Source: Limonium bicolor (Eukaryota; Streptophyta; Magnoliopsida; Caryophyllales; Plumbaginaceae). Taken from it: a DNA stretch of 64,000 nt. The notes beneath the pieces are model-generated. The model saw only the letters and a program-made list of their open reading frames with translations. It made no database searches and was not told the origin of the DNA. Positions within the stretch are counted from its first letter, which is position 1. Each line of letters begins with the position of its first letter. The DNA is taken from the NCBI GenBank assembly GCA_023374045.1, contig CM041779.1, positions 271,160,062 to 271,224,061 of the forward strand, read 5' to 3'. Of the stretch, positions 1 through 11,116 are shown in pieces. The translations under genes and the position numbers were made by a program.

Positions 1-736
1 CATATATATTGTGGAAATTCAGTGTTTATGATTTAAGCACTTTAAGGGCCTAAGAGCCATGCATTTTAAGGGCCTAAGTGCCATGCAATTTAGTTATGTT
101 TATATTTTAATGTAGTGAGATTTGAGTGAAGTTTTGTGTATGAGAGTGTTCTTGGTGTTCTTAGTGTTCTTGGTGTTTAATGGTGAAAACAATGTGCTTT
201 GGTGTGAAAAATGCTAGGAGAACCTATGTCGAAATTTAGGAAATGTATAAGGAGTTCAAGATGTTTTAAAGGAATTTTGATGAACTAGGAAGTGTTCTAG
301 AGTGTAATAAGGACTTAGGCATGATCTTGAGGTTTTAGTATGTACCAAAGTCATTTTGGACTTAGGTAAAGACTTAGGCAAACTTTGGTAAAATAAGGAG
401 AAAGTGTGAACTTGAAAAAGGATTTCAAGAAATGACATAAGGAGTTGATGGTAAGAAATGATGCTTGAAAGATGATGTTAAAATGAAGAGAAAGTATTTT
501 GAGATAGTAGTTATCATAGGTATGAAACACCACTTGGAGACTAGGAGAAAACATTGTAAGTGTTAGGAATTTTGTGAAGATATAAGTAAAGGCTTAAGGA
601 ATTAGAAAATGAGTTTTATGAGTGTTTAAGGATGTCTTAAGGTGTGTTTGAAGTGCCCAAATGAGGTTAGGGGGTACTAGGTATATGGGGTGAAGTTTGG
701 AGTTGAATGTGAAAAGGAAAACAAGGGTCTGGGGCA

Positions 737-1067
737 GACCGAACTTGCGACCGAACTTGCAAGTTCGGTCGAGCCCAGTTTACCCTGCGAGAATTGGCTT
801 CTGGAATGGACCGACCTTGGGGACCGGACTTGCAAGGTCGGTCGGGCTTGTATTTTGTGTACGGATTGAGTTACTGGAATCGACCGAACATGGGACCGGA
901 CTTGGCAAGTTCGGTCGGGCTAAATTTTCAAAGGGGAAGAAACTCTCGGGAATAGACCGAACATGCGACCGAACTTACAAGGTCGGTCGGAGTAGAAAAT
1001 TTTGACGGAAATGTGTTCTGGAATCGACCGAACTTGGGTAAGTTCGGTCGGTAAGGTCGGTCGGACC
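737..1067 (+). repeat. Array of five GACCGA/TCGGTC hairpins in LTR A
   Basis: Five units spaced about 70-75 bp. Each has an arm of type GACCGAACTTG or GACCGACCTTG, a short loop usually containing CCGGACTT, and the reverse-complement arm CAAGTTCGGTC or CAAGGTCGGTC. Unit 1 contains an 18-nt perfect palindrome at 751-768; unit 2 pairs 809-819 with 833-843. The linkers repeat a 'tctggaat' word before most units. The same five-unit order is present at 54243-54575. Confidence 0.9.
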
Positions 1068-2031
1068 AAAACTTGTAAAAAAAAAACAGAAAAGAATGTG
1101 ACTTATGTAGTTAACCCTAGGGGGTATAATGAAGGTTACCTAGGGTAAGTTAGACATTAAAACATGTCATACAACCATGTTAAACATTTAGTAAGTTGAA
1201 GTTAAATAAATAATTAACCGACGTTATTAATCATGTATAGGAGTGACCTACAGAGGAAATCAATCGAGGCAAGGACCAAGGTATGGTTTTCTTGCAGTCT
1301 GTTGTCTACCGGTTTACACCGGCTTGGGTGTTGTTTGCTTTTCTGTGTGTTAGACCTTATAAGATTAAGGCATGAAAAGAGTTTACAGTTGTTATATATT
1401 ATGATGTTGTATTATTGTGACTCCTTCCCTTGGTGTGTCTAACAAGACCTAAACACACTTGTGTGTGACTTAACAAAATATTGTGTGATCACTAACAAGT
1501 GCTAACGGGAGTGGGAGTCGAGTGAGGAGTCCGGTATGTTCCGGCCACGCGTGTGAGGACGGGAGTCGATGTCATATCCGGTTCGGCTCTCTTGGTGTAT
1601 GTATAGGTTGTATTCCAATTTGGTTTCAACCTTCCCTTAGCTTATCCAAAGCTAGTTTACTGACTCACGTCGGGCCACAGGGGCATACAAATGTTATTTC
1701 GGTGTGCTTGGGATTACTATATCCGACACACCTTGGGTATAAGTTAACCGTTCGATATAACTGGACGGTAACGAGGTTGGTAACGAGCTTAGCATGAGAT
1801 TGGCAATAATCTCTAGGCTCACTATGTATACTAACTATGGTGGAAGGTTCTCTTGTGAGAACCGTTTATGGTGTTTGTTATGTTTGTTGTTGTGCTATGC
1901 AATTTCCCTTGCTATGCTATGGTATGTATATGTTGGATGTTTAAAATGAATGCCATGTATCATGACAATTGGTTGCGCGTATCCCGGTAGCCGATGGGCT
2001 GCGCGTTAACCATACCAGCAAAGGTTGCTGA

Positions 2032-2044
2032 CCCCCTCGGGGGC
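2032..2044 (+). promoter_or_regulatory. C5/G5 hairpin near the LTR 3' end
   Basis: CCCCCtcGGGGGc, directly preceded by a second small dyad (AGCA..TGCT) and followed by a T-rich stretch, about 390 bp from the LTR end. Equivalent hairpins are at 55880-55893 and, on the other strand, 20935-20947. It could be an RNA hairpin near the polyadenylation region; the role is inferred. Confidence 0.5.
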
Positions 2045-2325
2045 TCCATATTTTTACTGCAGGATGAGGATCGAAGAAGCGGAGTGGCTCTAGATCCTAG
2101 GTCGTTGATGTACTTTGGTTATTTTGGTTGTTGAGCCCGGGATGCGCCTGTGCTCCCGAGGCATTACATTTTGGTACCGTTGTTAAACAGTGGTGGATGT
2201 TTACAGTTGGTAGTTGTGATGTAAATTAAATACTCGGTATTGTTGGTTATATATATATGTGGATGTTAGGATCTATGCTCGGGAGTCTGATCATCAGACC
2301 GATACACTTGTATTTATTCTGCCTA

Positions 2326-2347
2326 GTTAACCACGTGGGTGGTTAAC
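2326..2347. promoter_or_regulatory. G-box-containing inverted repeat near the LTR end
   Basis: Arms GTTAACCAC and GTGGTTAAC around a CACGTG core, about 80-100 bp from the LTR end. The same site in element B (20644-20665 and 44080-44101) has arms GTTAGCCAC/GTGGCTAAC. CACGTG is the plant G-box bound by bZIP and bHLH factors (known); function here is inferred. Confidence 0.6.
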
Positions 2348-2454
2348 GGCGTTGTAACACCAAAGCGTTTAGTTATTGTTTGGTTGGTTATTTCCGCTGC
2401 GATTTGCGGTAGTTGGTAGGGCGTTGTAGGGTGCAAAAGATAGTTTAACTAAAG

Positions 2455-2724
2455 TGAATAAGAGGTTTAAGAAAAGAATCAGAGGTTTAAGAAAAGTGAA
2501 TCAAAGGTTTTTTAAAGGTGAATCAAAGGTTTAAGAAAAGTGAATATTTTGTTTAATACTAGAAAAAGTTAATCCTACCACACAAACTAATGCGAGAACA
2601 GTATGAACCTTTCATTTATTGAAAGTGAATAATTCGTTTTAAAAAAGTGAATCTTATGTTTAAGAAAAGCAAATCTTTCATATAAAATAATGTGAATCCT
2701 TTGTGTTATTTAAAAGTGAACCTT
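2455..2724. repeat. Short degenerate tandem repeat (AGAGGTTTAAGAAAAGTGAATC-like)
   Basis: About four clear copies of a ~20-bp word of type 'ggtttaagaaaagtgaatc' lie between 2455 and 2545, then looser copies with the same 'gtgaat' element to about 2720. No ORF is present. It lies between the end of LTR A and the telomere-motif-rich repeat. Confidence 0.7.
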
Positions 2725-3150
2725 AACCCTGCACTACAAACCCTAAAAATACCTTCACCATTTTTAGCATTCCTAGGGTGGTTTTAGGGTGTTTGGGGGG
2801 TAGGGTAATCTTTTTAGCATTGTTATACACTTTATATCGTCATTAGAGACTCGACGGGTTTTTAGGGTTGCTGGTTTAGGTTGTTAGACCATAAAACCTG
2901 CACTACAAACCCTAAAAATGCCTTCGACGTTTTAGCTTTCTTAGGGTGGGTTTTAGGGTGTTTGGGGGTAGGGTAATCTTTTTGCTATTAGTTCTGCACT
3001 TTATATTGTCATTACTGACTCGATAGGTTTTTAGGGTTGTGGTTTAGGGTTTAGGGTCATTGTACCCTAAACCCTGCACTATAACCATAAAAATGTCTTC
3101 GACGTTTTTAACTTTACTAGGCTGGTTTTTAGAGTGTTTAGGGTAAGATT
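2725..3150. repeat. Tandem repeat of ~170 bp, 2.5 copies, rich in CCCTAAA/TTTAGGG
   Basis: The word 'gcacta(c/t)' followed by CCCTAAAAAT-type sequence recurs at 2731, 2900 and 3075, giving periods of 169 and 175 bp. Each unit also carries 'ttttagggtgtttgggg' and 'gggtaatcttttt'. The plant telomere heptamer occurs repeatedly in both orientations but interspersed, not as a pure array, so this is a satellite-like or subtelomere-like block rather than a telomere. Confidence 0.8.
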
Positions 3151-3334
3151 CATTTTTTTAATGAATAAGGTTCATTTTATTACTGAAGAAAATTCATTTT
3201 GTTAATGAACAAGATTACCTTAAAATACGTAATATATACTCCTTCAAAAAACATAAAATTTTAAGTTTAGCAAAACATATCCATGATGCATCTTGTTTTG
3301 AAGAGCACGAAAAATGATGAATAATGGTGCAACT

Positions 3335-3834
3335 NNNNNNNNNNNNNNNNNNNNNNNNNNNNNNNNNNNNNNNNNNNNNNNNNNNNNNNNNNNNNNNNNN
3401 NNNNNNNNNNNNNNNNNNNNNNNNNNNNNNNNNNNNNNNNNNNNNNNNNNNNNNNNNNNNNNNNNNNNNNNNNNNNNNNNNNNNNNNNNNNNNNNNNNNN
3501 NNNNNNNNNNNNNNNNNNNNNNNNNNNNNNNNNNNNNNNNNNNNNNNNNNNNNNNNNNNNNNNNNNNNNNNNNNNNNNNNNNNNNNNNNNNNNNNNNNNN
3601 NNNNNNNNNNNNNNNNNNNNNNNNNNNNNNNNNNNNNNNNNNNNNNNNNNNNNNNNNNNNNNNNNNNNNNNNNNNNNNNNNNNNNNNNNNNNNNNNNNNN
3701 NNNNNNNNNNNNNNNNNNNNNNNNNNNNNNNNNNNNNNNNNNNNNNNNNNNNNNNNNNNNNNNNNNNNNNNNNNNNNNNNNNNNNNNNNNNNNNNNNNNN
3801 NNNNNNNNNNNNNNNNNNNNNNNNNNNNNNNNNN
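3335..3834. other. Assembly gap of exactly 500 N
   Basis: A run of 500 N, most likely a fixed-size scaffold join. Real distance and linkage across it are unknown. Flanks (3150-3334 and 3835-4134) are AT-rich single-copy-looking DNA with no supported gene. Confidence 0.99.
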
Positions 3835-4626
3835 AATAAGAAAACAAACATTGGGCAGAGATGAAGAGCAACATAGACATAAACAACGACGTAGAGAAGA
3901 AAAATGGATGTGAGTATGCAAGACGAGAGCACTTGGGTTTTCAACATTATGTTAAGGTATGGTTGGACCCTTTGTTTGATATGTAGCTGGTTGGGCCATT
4001 AGTTTAGTTAAGATTATTATATTATTAAAGGTGGGATAGTCCAACTGCACTTGGGTTTAAGCCTAAGGTATAGTTTGATCTGAAAATAATATATATATGT
4101 GAATTAATATTTTTATTTTTTATTATTAACAAATTGTTATACCCAAAATTTCAACCCCCCCAGAAAAGAGTCTCTACTAATAGGCTAGTAGTGAGGGTTC
4201 CCAGTTCGATTGACACGTTTCAGAGTACTAGGGACAACTTAGTCATCTCCAGGGGCATTTTCGTAATTTTTCAAGGCTCCTAGGCCCCCTATAGGCTTTC
4301 TTTCTCCTCCAAATAAGGGTCAAACCAATTCAAAATGCTTTGAAATTTTAACCCATGATAGAGGATGACATTTGAAGCGTAATGGCGTTGGAATTTTGAT
4401 TTTTCTAATTTCCGATAATTTTCTAGCAATTTCTGATTGAATCTGACGAGAAATTGAATTTAAAAATATTCCAATATCCAAAAAATCGATTCTACTTTAG
4501 AAAAATCAGAAATATCATCCTTTACCCATGTGTAATATTTCATAATCAAATTCCTTTTGAAAGCCCTTGAGCTAAAACGTCGGTAAATCTCGGTTTTTAC
4601 CGGATTTTTCTATCTTTAAGAAAGCC

Positions 4627-4633
4627 TATATAA
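4627..4633 (+). promoter_or_regulatory. TATA box of the Ogre-like LTR
   Basis: TATATAA in 'gcctatataaggaacc', about 490 bp into the LTR, followed by a CA/CT-rich leader as expected downstream of an LTR promoter. Confidence 0.6.
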
Positions 4634-5192
4634 GGAACCTTATCCCATGATCAAATAAGAACCTCAAGAACCCTAACACCTCAAGAAACTCAGCCGTCAC
4701 CACCTCTCCACGTTTTTACACATCCAAGCCCCGAAATTTCATCGAAATCTCACAAAATCAACACTAAAACATCTTTTTCAACTCCCACAACATCATCCAT
4801 CATCAAACCTTCACCAAAACAGCATCAAAACGTGAAGAACAGCAAGAACAACCAACAACCAGAAGCTTGGTTCGAAAACCTTTCGGGTCTGCCATCAACG
4901 GAGCACTCGACTAACCCCGACGTGAAGAATCATTGTAAATCTGAAGGTAAAACAGGTAGGAATCTCACTTTCCTAACTCCCTACGACTTTATCAGTCTTA
5001 TATCGAAATTTGGGTTCAAACTAATCTTTCGTGGCTTCTGAGTTGCTGTTTGTTTAAGCTTCTGCCCAATTACTTGTTTGTTAAGTTTCGCATCAAATTC
5101 AATTTCAAATTGAAAACTTTTAAGCACTAACGTATTGTACATCTTTCAGGCTTCACACCCATAAAATTTGAGCTCAAAACATCGTCGGGACC

Positions 5193-5470
5193 TCCCAAAC
5201 GTCGCGTCCAAGGGCGGTCCGCACCCACGGACGCTATGTCTGGGGTCCCAGACGCCTTGTCCGTAAGCCCGGACGCCCCCGGACGGTGGCGGAATTTCAA
5301 AATTTTCAAAATTTAGGTTTTCTAAAATAATGTCCAGGCCCACGGACATCCGGTCCGTGGCCCTGGACTTTTTCAAAATTGCGTTTTCAGTTTAATTCGA
5401 CTTTTATGTTCACATAGGTTAACTAGGGTCCGTGGGTTCGGACATTAGGTCCGTAGCCACGGACGGAAAT
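5193..5470. repeat. GTCCG/CGGAC palindrome cluster in the Ogre-like LTR
   Basis: Several nested dyads: GTCCGcacccaCGGAC near 5198, GTCCGtaagccCGGAC near 5260, a large near-perfect palindrome at about 5331-5369 (GTCCAGG..CCACGGAC opposite GTCCGTGG..CCTGGAC), and two more pairs at 5429-5466. The cluster lies downstream of the TATA box, so it would be transcribed. Confidence 0.8.
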
Positions 5471-5735
5471 AAAATTTGACCTAATTCTACCTCCAAAACC
5501 CTAGTTTAGGTCATTTCAACTTTTACTTTAATTTTCTTTCAAAAATGCTAAAAAACATAAAAAAATCAGAAGTGCGCACTTAGGTTAAAATGACTCGTAA
5601 TAAGCCGTAATTAAACTAAGTAGAGGAAAAACGACTTCGAGGGGTAATGAAAGTAATTGAACCCTAAATAAGTCGAATACCAAGCCCTCGAACCCGAACT
5701 CTACCTTTCCTAATTTACACTAGGTTAAAATTAGG

Positions 5736-5744
5736 TGGCGACTC
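5736..5744 (+). other. Degenerate tRNA-Arg-type primer binding site
   Basis: TGGCGACTC following 'aaaattagg', the Ogre/Tat-type position just after the 5' LTR. Bases after the nine matching ones have decayed. About 140 bp of AT-rich leader-like DNA follows with no ORF. Confidence 0.5.
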
Positions 5745-5900
5745 ATAATAGGTTCCAGTGAGCTAGTTTAGGTTTTAATAATTATGTTATATGACATAGT
5801 TATTAATCTTAGGTTATAAGTGGACCTAAAACCCGACTAGATCCTAATCAGTTTTAATCAACATAGGATAGGGTTTAAAATCAAGGCTCACACAAATATA

Positions 5901-6079
5901 TTTTCGGGTTTCGGGTTGGGTCATGGGTTAAGATCTCTACCCTAACCCCACCCATAAAATTAGCTTATTACCCTAACCCGACCCAAAAAATAGATGGTTC
6001 AATAATCAAGACCCTAACCCGCAAAAGTATGGGTTGGGTTCGGGTTGGGTTTTGGGTTGGGTCAAAATTGTCAGGTCTA
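5901..6079. mobile_element. GGGTT/AACCC-rich MITE-like fragment
   Basis: Alternating runs of cgggttgggt and accctaaccc with hairpin potential end in 'ttgtcaggtcta' at 6079, directly against copia integrase sequence at 6080. The end TAGACCTGACAATTTTGACCC (read on the minus strand) resembles hAT-type MITE termini. No matching left terminus or 8-bp TSD was found, so it is a truncated copy or a junction of another kind. Confidence 0.4.
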
Positions 6080-7190
6080 GTGCCATCTCAACTAATGTCC
6101 GATTCTTTCTTTCCACGACACCATTCTACTGAGGTGTACGCACTGCTGAAAAGGTATGAGTGATGCCTTGATCAGTGCAAAACTGTTGAAACTGCTGATT
6201 GACAAATTCTGTACCATTATCCGACCTTATGGTACGCAGGGGAAATCCTAATTGACGTTGTATCTGAACACAGAAGCCTATAAACAGATTGAAAGTATCG
6301 GACTTAGTGTGAAGTAGGTAAATCCAAGTGAAACGAGAGTAATCATCTACTATAACGAAAATGTATTTCTTCCCTGCTCTGGTCATAGTACGCATAGGTC
6401 CTACCAAATCCATGTGAACCAGTTCCAGTACAGTGGAGGTGGAAACAACAGATTTGGGAATATGAGGTGATCGTGTCTGCTTATTCAACTGGCAAGCACT
6501 GCAAGGACTGTCTTCGTGAAGAACTGTAGATGGAAGCCCTTCAACCAGGTGTTGAGTGCAAAGTTTATTGATCAACCGAGTGTGAGCATGGCTGAGTTGC
6601 TGATGCCACAAATTTGCACTATCTGAGGAGACAGTGAGGCAGGTGGCATCCAAATTCTGATCATCGACATCCACTAGATACAGATTTCCCCTGTGATATC
6701 CTTCCAAAAGAGGTGCTCTAGTTGCTAAATCTGTAACGATGAAACCATAGGAATCAAAGGTAATAGAGGAGGAACCCTTGTCACACACTTGTGACACACT
6801 CAGTAGGTTATGCTCCAACCCATCCACCAGGCACACATCTTCAACACTTCCTTGATGACCCACTGTGCCTATAGCAATGATCTGTCCCTTCCCATTATTT
6901 CCGAATGTCACCAATCCTCCATGTAAACCTTCAAGTTCCCGAAACAAAGTATGGTCTCCAGTCATATGCCTAGAACATCCGCTATCCATAAGCCATATAT
7001 TAGCTCCGTCAGCATAGTCCTGGCACACAAAATAAAAAGGAATCAATAACGTTTGGGGACCCATTGCTGTTTGGGTCGACGAGAATACATGCTAGCATAT
7101 TTGACAGTACGAGATGCAGAAACCCTGACATTTTTCCGTTGTAGCTTAAAACATGAATTTATATGATGTCCAAGAATATGACAATAGCTA
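6080..7190 (-). pseudogene. Ty1/copia pol fragment: protease, pre-integrase, integrase N-terminal half
   Basis: The longest open stretch is 6126-7064 (312 codons). Motifs in order: aspartic protease LMDSGCSRHMTGD, FGNNGKGQIIAIGTVG and LEHNLLSVSQVCDKG; the pre-integrase zinc-binding part LWHQQLSHAH..CSACQLNKQTR; and the integrase catalytic core LVHMDLVGPM..IFVIVDDYSRFTWIY..RSDNGTEF. A stop after SAVRTPQ interrupts it, reading on as NGVVERKNRTLVEMA to 6080, where it ends at a MITE-like fragment. The third catalytic Glu region is just reached; reverse transcriptase and RNase H are absent. It belongs to element I with the gag at 7193-8878 and LTR at 8933-9378. Confidence 0.9.
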
Positions 7191-7192
7191 CA

Positions 7193-8878
7193 TTATATCG
7201 CTGCAGGATAAGACAAAAAGTTTCTCCTTACAGGAGGAGTTTTGATTTGTGCATATTGCTTCTTTGGTCTTAGATCAGCCTCTACTCCACGGAATCCTAG
7301 TCCATTACGATTTTGATTTGGTTTTCTAACAATTTCATTGAGTTTGATTTTTCCTGTATGCCACGATGGGTTTTCTAGATTAATGATGTTCAGTCTTCTA
7401 TCAAGAGTATCACATTGTTTCTGGAGATCAGCGTTGTCCTGACGAATCCATTCATTATCCGCCTTAAGTAATTGAATTTCCTTTTCTGCCCATTCTAGAA
7501 TAGAACTCAACTTACTCTTAACAGACGATGTGAATGTAGACCGTAGCACCTTGGATGAGCTTTCTACTAGCTTTTCTGCTAGCTCCTGGTTTTTTCTTTT
7601 CAACTCATTTATTTCTAGCTCTAGTTGTTTTATTTAATTTTCTCTATTAATAACATTGTCAAGTTTTCCTTTTAAACCCTCAATTTCTAATAGAGCAGCT
7701 GTAAAAGCATCAAAAATCTGATCTTTCGGAGATTCCCTACATATATTATCTAAGTTGAGAGAACTTTCCTGCTCTCTCTCCCACAAGAGAGTGATGCTCC
7801 TTATCTTTCGCAACAAGACACATCGATTCGTCGTATGCCGATTCATCAGTGTGAGACCGATGGATAGCCGTCATACAGTAATGCGCCTCCACCTTTTTAG
7901 CCAGTTCAGACTCTTCTTCTTCTTCTTCACCCCATACTGCTGCAGCCATACGAGTGTCCCGACTTCTAAACTGAGGTGGCTTGGATGTCAAAGGACAGTC
8001 CTTTATCATATGACCCAGCTTGTGACACCGAAAACATTCTACCTTGCTCATATCAGATTCACGCCGGTTACTGCTTCACCCTTGATATCCGCCTCTTTTC
8101 CTACTCATGATCCTCTTCAACCCTTGAGCAAGTAGATTTATTTCTGTATCAAAGTCATCATCTAACTCCCAATCGGTATTTTCCACCACCTTCTTTGCCT
8201 TCAAGGCAAGATCTTTTCTTTCAACCGAAACACCCTTCAGTGTCTGTTCTTTCATCTTACTTTCGTGAACGATTAATCGGGACACAACTCCTCAAAAGAT
8301 ACCGATGACACCTTGTCCATCTTCTCCAGCATAGAGGTGTAATTTAACCAATCCTTAGTGAGAGATTCCGAAAATCTCTCGTTAGTCTACTCATTTGAGA
8401 GTGAGGCACCCACGGTCTTGATTTCTATTAAAATCTGATTGAATCTTTCAATCGCAGCAACCAATGTTTCTCCTTCAGCCATCTTAAAATTATTGAATTC
8501 TCTCTTAAATTGTTTCTCCTTTGCTTTTCGAATAGACTCAGTACCTTGATACGCTATCTTGAGAAAATCCCACACACCTTTTGCCGTTTGAATACCGAGA
8601 ACTCTTCCCTGATCTTCATCGGAAAGAGAGGATACTAGAATTCGCAAGGCCTGTTTATTTTTACTGAGCAATTTTTCATCATCCTCCGTCCATTGTTCTT
8701 CAGGCTTATTCTGAGTAAATCTTTCTACAGTAACAGTGGGTTTGAAATCGCCTTTGGTGACCACCTTCCAGACTTTGTAATCTACAGACATCAGTTGAGC
8801 CTCCATTTGCTCGCACCATTTGGAATAGTTCGGCTTGGTTAACTTGGGAGCTTTGACATTATACGAACTCATCTTCAC
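7193..8878 (-). pseudogene. Ty1/copia gag, broken (element I)
   Basis: Reads from ATG at 8876-8878. The 163-codon N-terminal part (8387-8878) is a copia gag capsid: KPNYSKWCEQMEAQL, GVWDFLKIAYQGTESIRKAKEKQ, LVAAIERFNQI. A stop after GASLSNE and a frame change follow; the sequence continues as RFSESLTKDW, then a segment at 8076-8285. The zinc knuckle CFRCHKLGHMIKDCP (CX2CX4HX4C) is in 7746-8051, followed by an acidic EEEEEESE tract and the linker typical of copia gag-pol. Coiled-coil-rich pieces occupy 7634-7846 and 7193-7603. Several frameshifts and stops make it non-functional. Confidence 0.9.
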
Positions 8879-8918
8879 GATCTACCTTGAAGTGTTAGCC
8901 TCGAGCGAAGGTAAACCT

Positions 8919-8930
8919 GCTCTGATACCA
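8919..8930 (-). other. Primer binding site of copia element I
   Basis: GCTCTGATACCA on the plus strand, i.e. TGGTATCAGAGC in element orientation, the initiator-Met tRNA complement used by most copia elements. It lies 2 bp from the LTR at 8933. Confidence 0.9.
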
Positions 8931-8932
8931 CT

Positions 8933-9378
8933 TGACAGTTCGTAACGTAACTGCCTAGTATACTCAGTCCTGATCTGAGTTCTCGGTGTTAACCAACAGA
9001 TAGATTGCAATCCAGATATAGAAGAAAACTCAGCCACTAATATATATTAATAGCATGAAAAACTCCTCACTTGATCTGTTCAACACCTTGAACAATCACA
9101 CACTAATCTATCACTCTTCGAATGACAGTAACACACCTAAATCAATGAATAAAGAATGACTCTCAACTCTCCAAATGGGTCTCGCCGTATAGGGTATAAC
9201 TCTGTTCTTAATCCCCAAAAGTGTCACCCCTATACTAAACCTATACAGTATATATATACATGGGAATTTCCCAAACTAAAACAAACTTCCCTCCAAGAAT
9301 ATACAAGTAACCATAACGTAAACTAAGGGAGATATATCAGGGGCAAATCTTAACAACCTAACGCCGCAAATACTATCA
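8933..9378 (-). mobile_element. 5' LTR of copia element I (446 bp)
   Basis: In element orientation it starts TGATAGTATTTGCGGCG and ends CTGTCA, next to the primer site. A TATA stretch (tatatatata near 9250) followed by a T/G-rich leader fits an LTR promoter. The 3' LTR is missing, so the element is truncated at 6080. Confidence 0.75.
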
Positions 9379-10308
9379 CTTGAGCAGCTCTATTTCTGTT
9401 GTAGTTCAAAGGGATTTTACCGAAAAAGGTCATATGCTGAGTACAAGACCGGCTCTGCATATTTGTCACACATCAAAAACAATAAGTATGTATAGCGCAC
9501 ATACATTTACAATGCTACCCAACACCGAATTAATCAGATGGCACAAGAAAGGGAGGAGTATGGCTTTGCATGCGGCGAGACTTTCATGCATCTTCTCTAG
9601 GTTGGTTCGGTAGGTTTGATGGTAAGTTAATGCGGTAGTGGAAGGTTGTTGTGCTGTTATGCAAATTTAATGCCAGAAAGAAGTTAGACCTTGAGGTTGA
9701 TGATGCACGTTTCTCTATTTTCTCAAAGTATCGGCCGATTTAGTGCACGTGGTCGATCGATTGTGCCCCCGTCTGTGCAAATCGTCTCGAGTCTCATTAG
9801 AGACTTATGATGTGGTTTTGTTGAGAATCAATTGATTGTCAGTGAAGGATGGATGATGTCTATGTTTTCATTTGATTGGGCTACGAGATGATCAAGTTCG
9901 AATTGGTGGGAGATAACAAAATCGATTGTTCTAAGAGTTTTGAATCATAATTTCAATCGACGGGATTAGGAAATCAACAGCTTAATTGATGAGGTTGGTC
10001 AAGACAGCAAGACCAATGATGGGATGAGACAGCGAAACGATGGCAAAGGTGGCTTGAAGTCGGTGATGAACTGGCAAGACCAATAAGGGAGTGTTTAGTT
10101 TTTTGGTTTTGTATTGTTTGGTTATGGGAAGTAGTTAGATGAAGAAGCTCTTTTGGTGGCTAGTTAGCGTCTTTTGGTAGTTAATTTGGAATGATTAGTG
10201 GGATGGATAGTGTAAATGTATATATATTCTGTATACTAGACTGTCAGACTTACACTCAACAAGTATATATCTCTATTGATTTCGCGGAATTAGCAACAAA
10301 CTCTAACA
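9379..10308 (-). other. Unassigned stretch, possibly a decayed copia LTR plus leader
   Basis: No supported gene. On the minus strand 10308 begins TGTTAGAGTTTGTTGCTAATTC, with an AT-rich TATA-like stretch (gaatatatataca near 10210-10230) downstream, which resembles the start and promoter of a copia LTR. The other end, a TSD and a primer site were not found, so this is weak. Confidence 0.25.
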
Positions 10309-11116
10309 TTTTATTTATGTAGATTTTATATCAGATAAATATGAGGTTGTTAAGATATAGTGTTAGCGAATTGGTTATTTACTTTAATAACTATTTTAGA
10401 CTTATTTATCTCCAAGCGAAATTATCTAGGTTGGTTTAAGATTGTCTTTCAAATTCTGTATATAAGCTTGTATATGTTTGTCATGCGGGTTACCGCTATT
10501 GCTTAAGTGATTGAGCGCAGCACATTCAACACAAGACAAAAGTGAGTTAGAGTATTTCCTTGTTTAGTTGATTGTGTTTAGTTTAAGGTGTTAGAGTTGA
10601 GTGTGATTGTTGAAATGTGAAACTGATAAGGTAAAGAGTTTTGAAGCTATTAAAAGTTTAGTAGTCAAGTTTTCTTCTATATCAATGTCTCTTTTATCTC
10701 ATACATAATCACGATTGGTTTGCAGGAATCTATCTTTGCGAAACATAGTACATGCGCTCTTGTTATTTGTAGTAAGATGATCAAACAGTAAGCTAGTAGC
10801 CATATAACCTTCAACTTCGATGCGTTCTTACAAGATTGGATATAGAAAGAATTAAATAATGAGCCTCGAGACCTCGAATATGGTGCATGGCGTTGCACAT
10901 CAAATACATATAGCAACAGAAGAAACTATTAAAGTAAAAGTGACTCGGATTACATACAAATTCTAATGTAATAACATACATTAGATACTCTGAAGCAGCA
11001 AGAGATTGTAAAAGCTTAGACCTTTATAACTCGGAGGACGAGAAAAGAGCCATCCAAAACGTTTCTGAAGCTGAGCTTGCTACAGAATTTGGTTCCAGGC
11101 AAGAAAAGATGAGCCA
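10309..11116. other. Intergenic DNA and 3' untranslated region of the CHUP1-like gene
   Basis: 10309-10900 shows nothing recognisable beyond an isolated 79-codon minus-strand ORF (10677-10916) without family resemblance. About 10915-11116 is probably the 3' UTR of the gene on the minus strand; an imperfect inverted repeat (CTAATGTA..TTACATTAG) at about 10964-10985 lies in its distal part. The polyadenylation site cannot be fixed from sequence. Confidence 0.4.

Larger units (their letters stand above)
1..2427 (+). mobile_element. LTR copy A, 3' portion (Ty3/gypsy, Tekay-like family)
   Basis: Non-coding sequence that aligns by eye with the second half of the LTR at 51529-56184 (shared 'gtggaaattcagtgttta' near position 10 and again near 53080, then the same hairpin array and the same double hairpin) and with the LTRs at 20551 and 43988 in reverse complement. 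The end is placed at about 2427 in 'gggcgttgta', where the relatives end in GTTACA. No primer binding site follows, so this is a 3' LTR or a solo LTR; its start lies left of the window. The Tekay/Del assignment comes from relatives B and H (Met-type primer site, TTTTAAGGGGGG polypurine tract) and is tentative. Confidence 0.75.
4135..5719 (+). mobile_element. LTR of an Ogre/Tat-like Ty3/gypsy element
   Basis: Begins TGTTATACCCAAAATTTC and ends near 'tttaca' at 5719, about 1.59 kb. A TATA box (TATATAA, 4627-4633) precedes a likely transcription start. A degenerate site TGGCGACTC at 5736-5744 lies 16 bp beyond the end; TGGCGACTC is the known primer binding site type (tRNA-Arg) of Ogre/Tat elements. 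Together they indicate a plus-strand 5' LTR of an otherwise lost element. The exact 3' end is approximate, and no second LTR or TSD was found. Confidence 0.6.

Noticed and set aside
697..1005. 102-codon ORF in LTR A, and similar ORFs at 5127-5376, 36746-37071, 48388-48962 and 54193-54378
   Set aside because: They run through palindromic LTR arrays, differ between copies and resemble no protein family.
2725..3150. True telomere array
   Set aside because: The heptamers are scattered in both orientations inside a 170-bp unit, not tandem.
3215..3947. Six apparent ORFs of 170-226 codons
   Set aside because: They consist mostly of the run of Ns; no real coding sequence is shown.
8933..10246. A longer 1314-bp LTR for copia element I ending in CTGTCA at 10246
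   Set aside because: The 446-bp boundary at 9378 gives a better TG start and promoter spacing, and the sequence after it looks unrelated. The matching CTGTCA is likely chance.
10677..10916. 79-codon ORF on the minus strand as a host gene
   Set aside because: No recognisable domain, no splice or neighbour support; probably chance.
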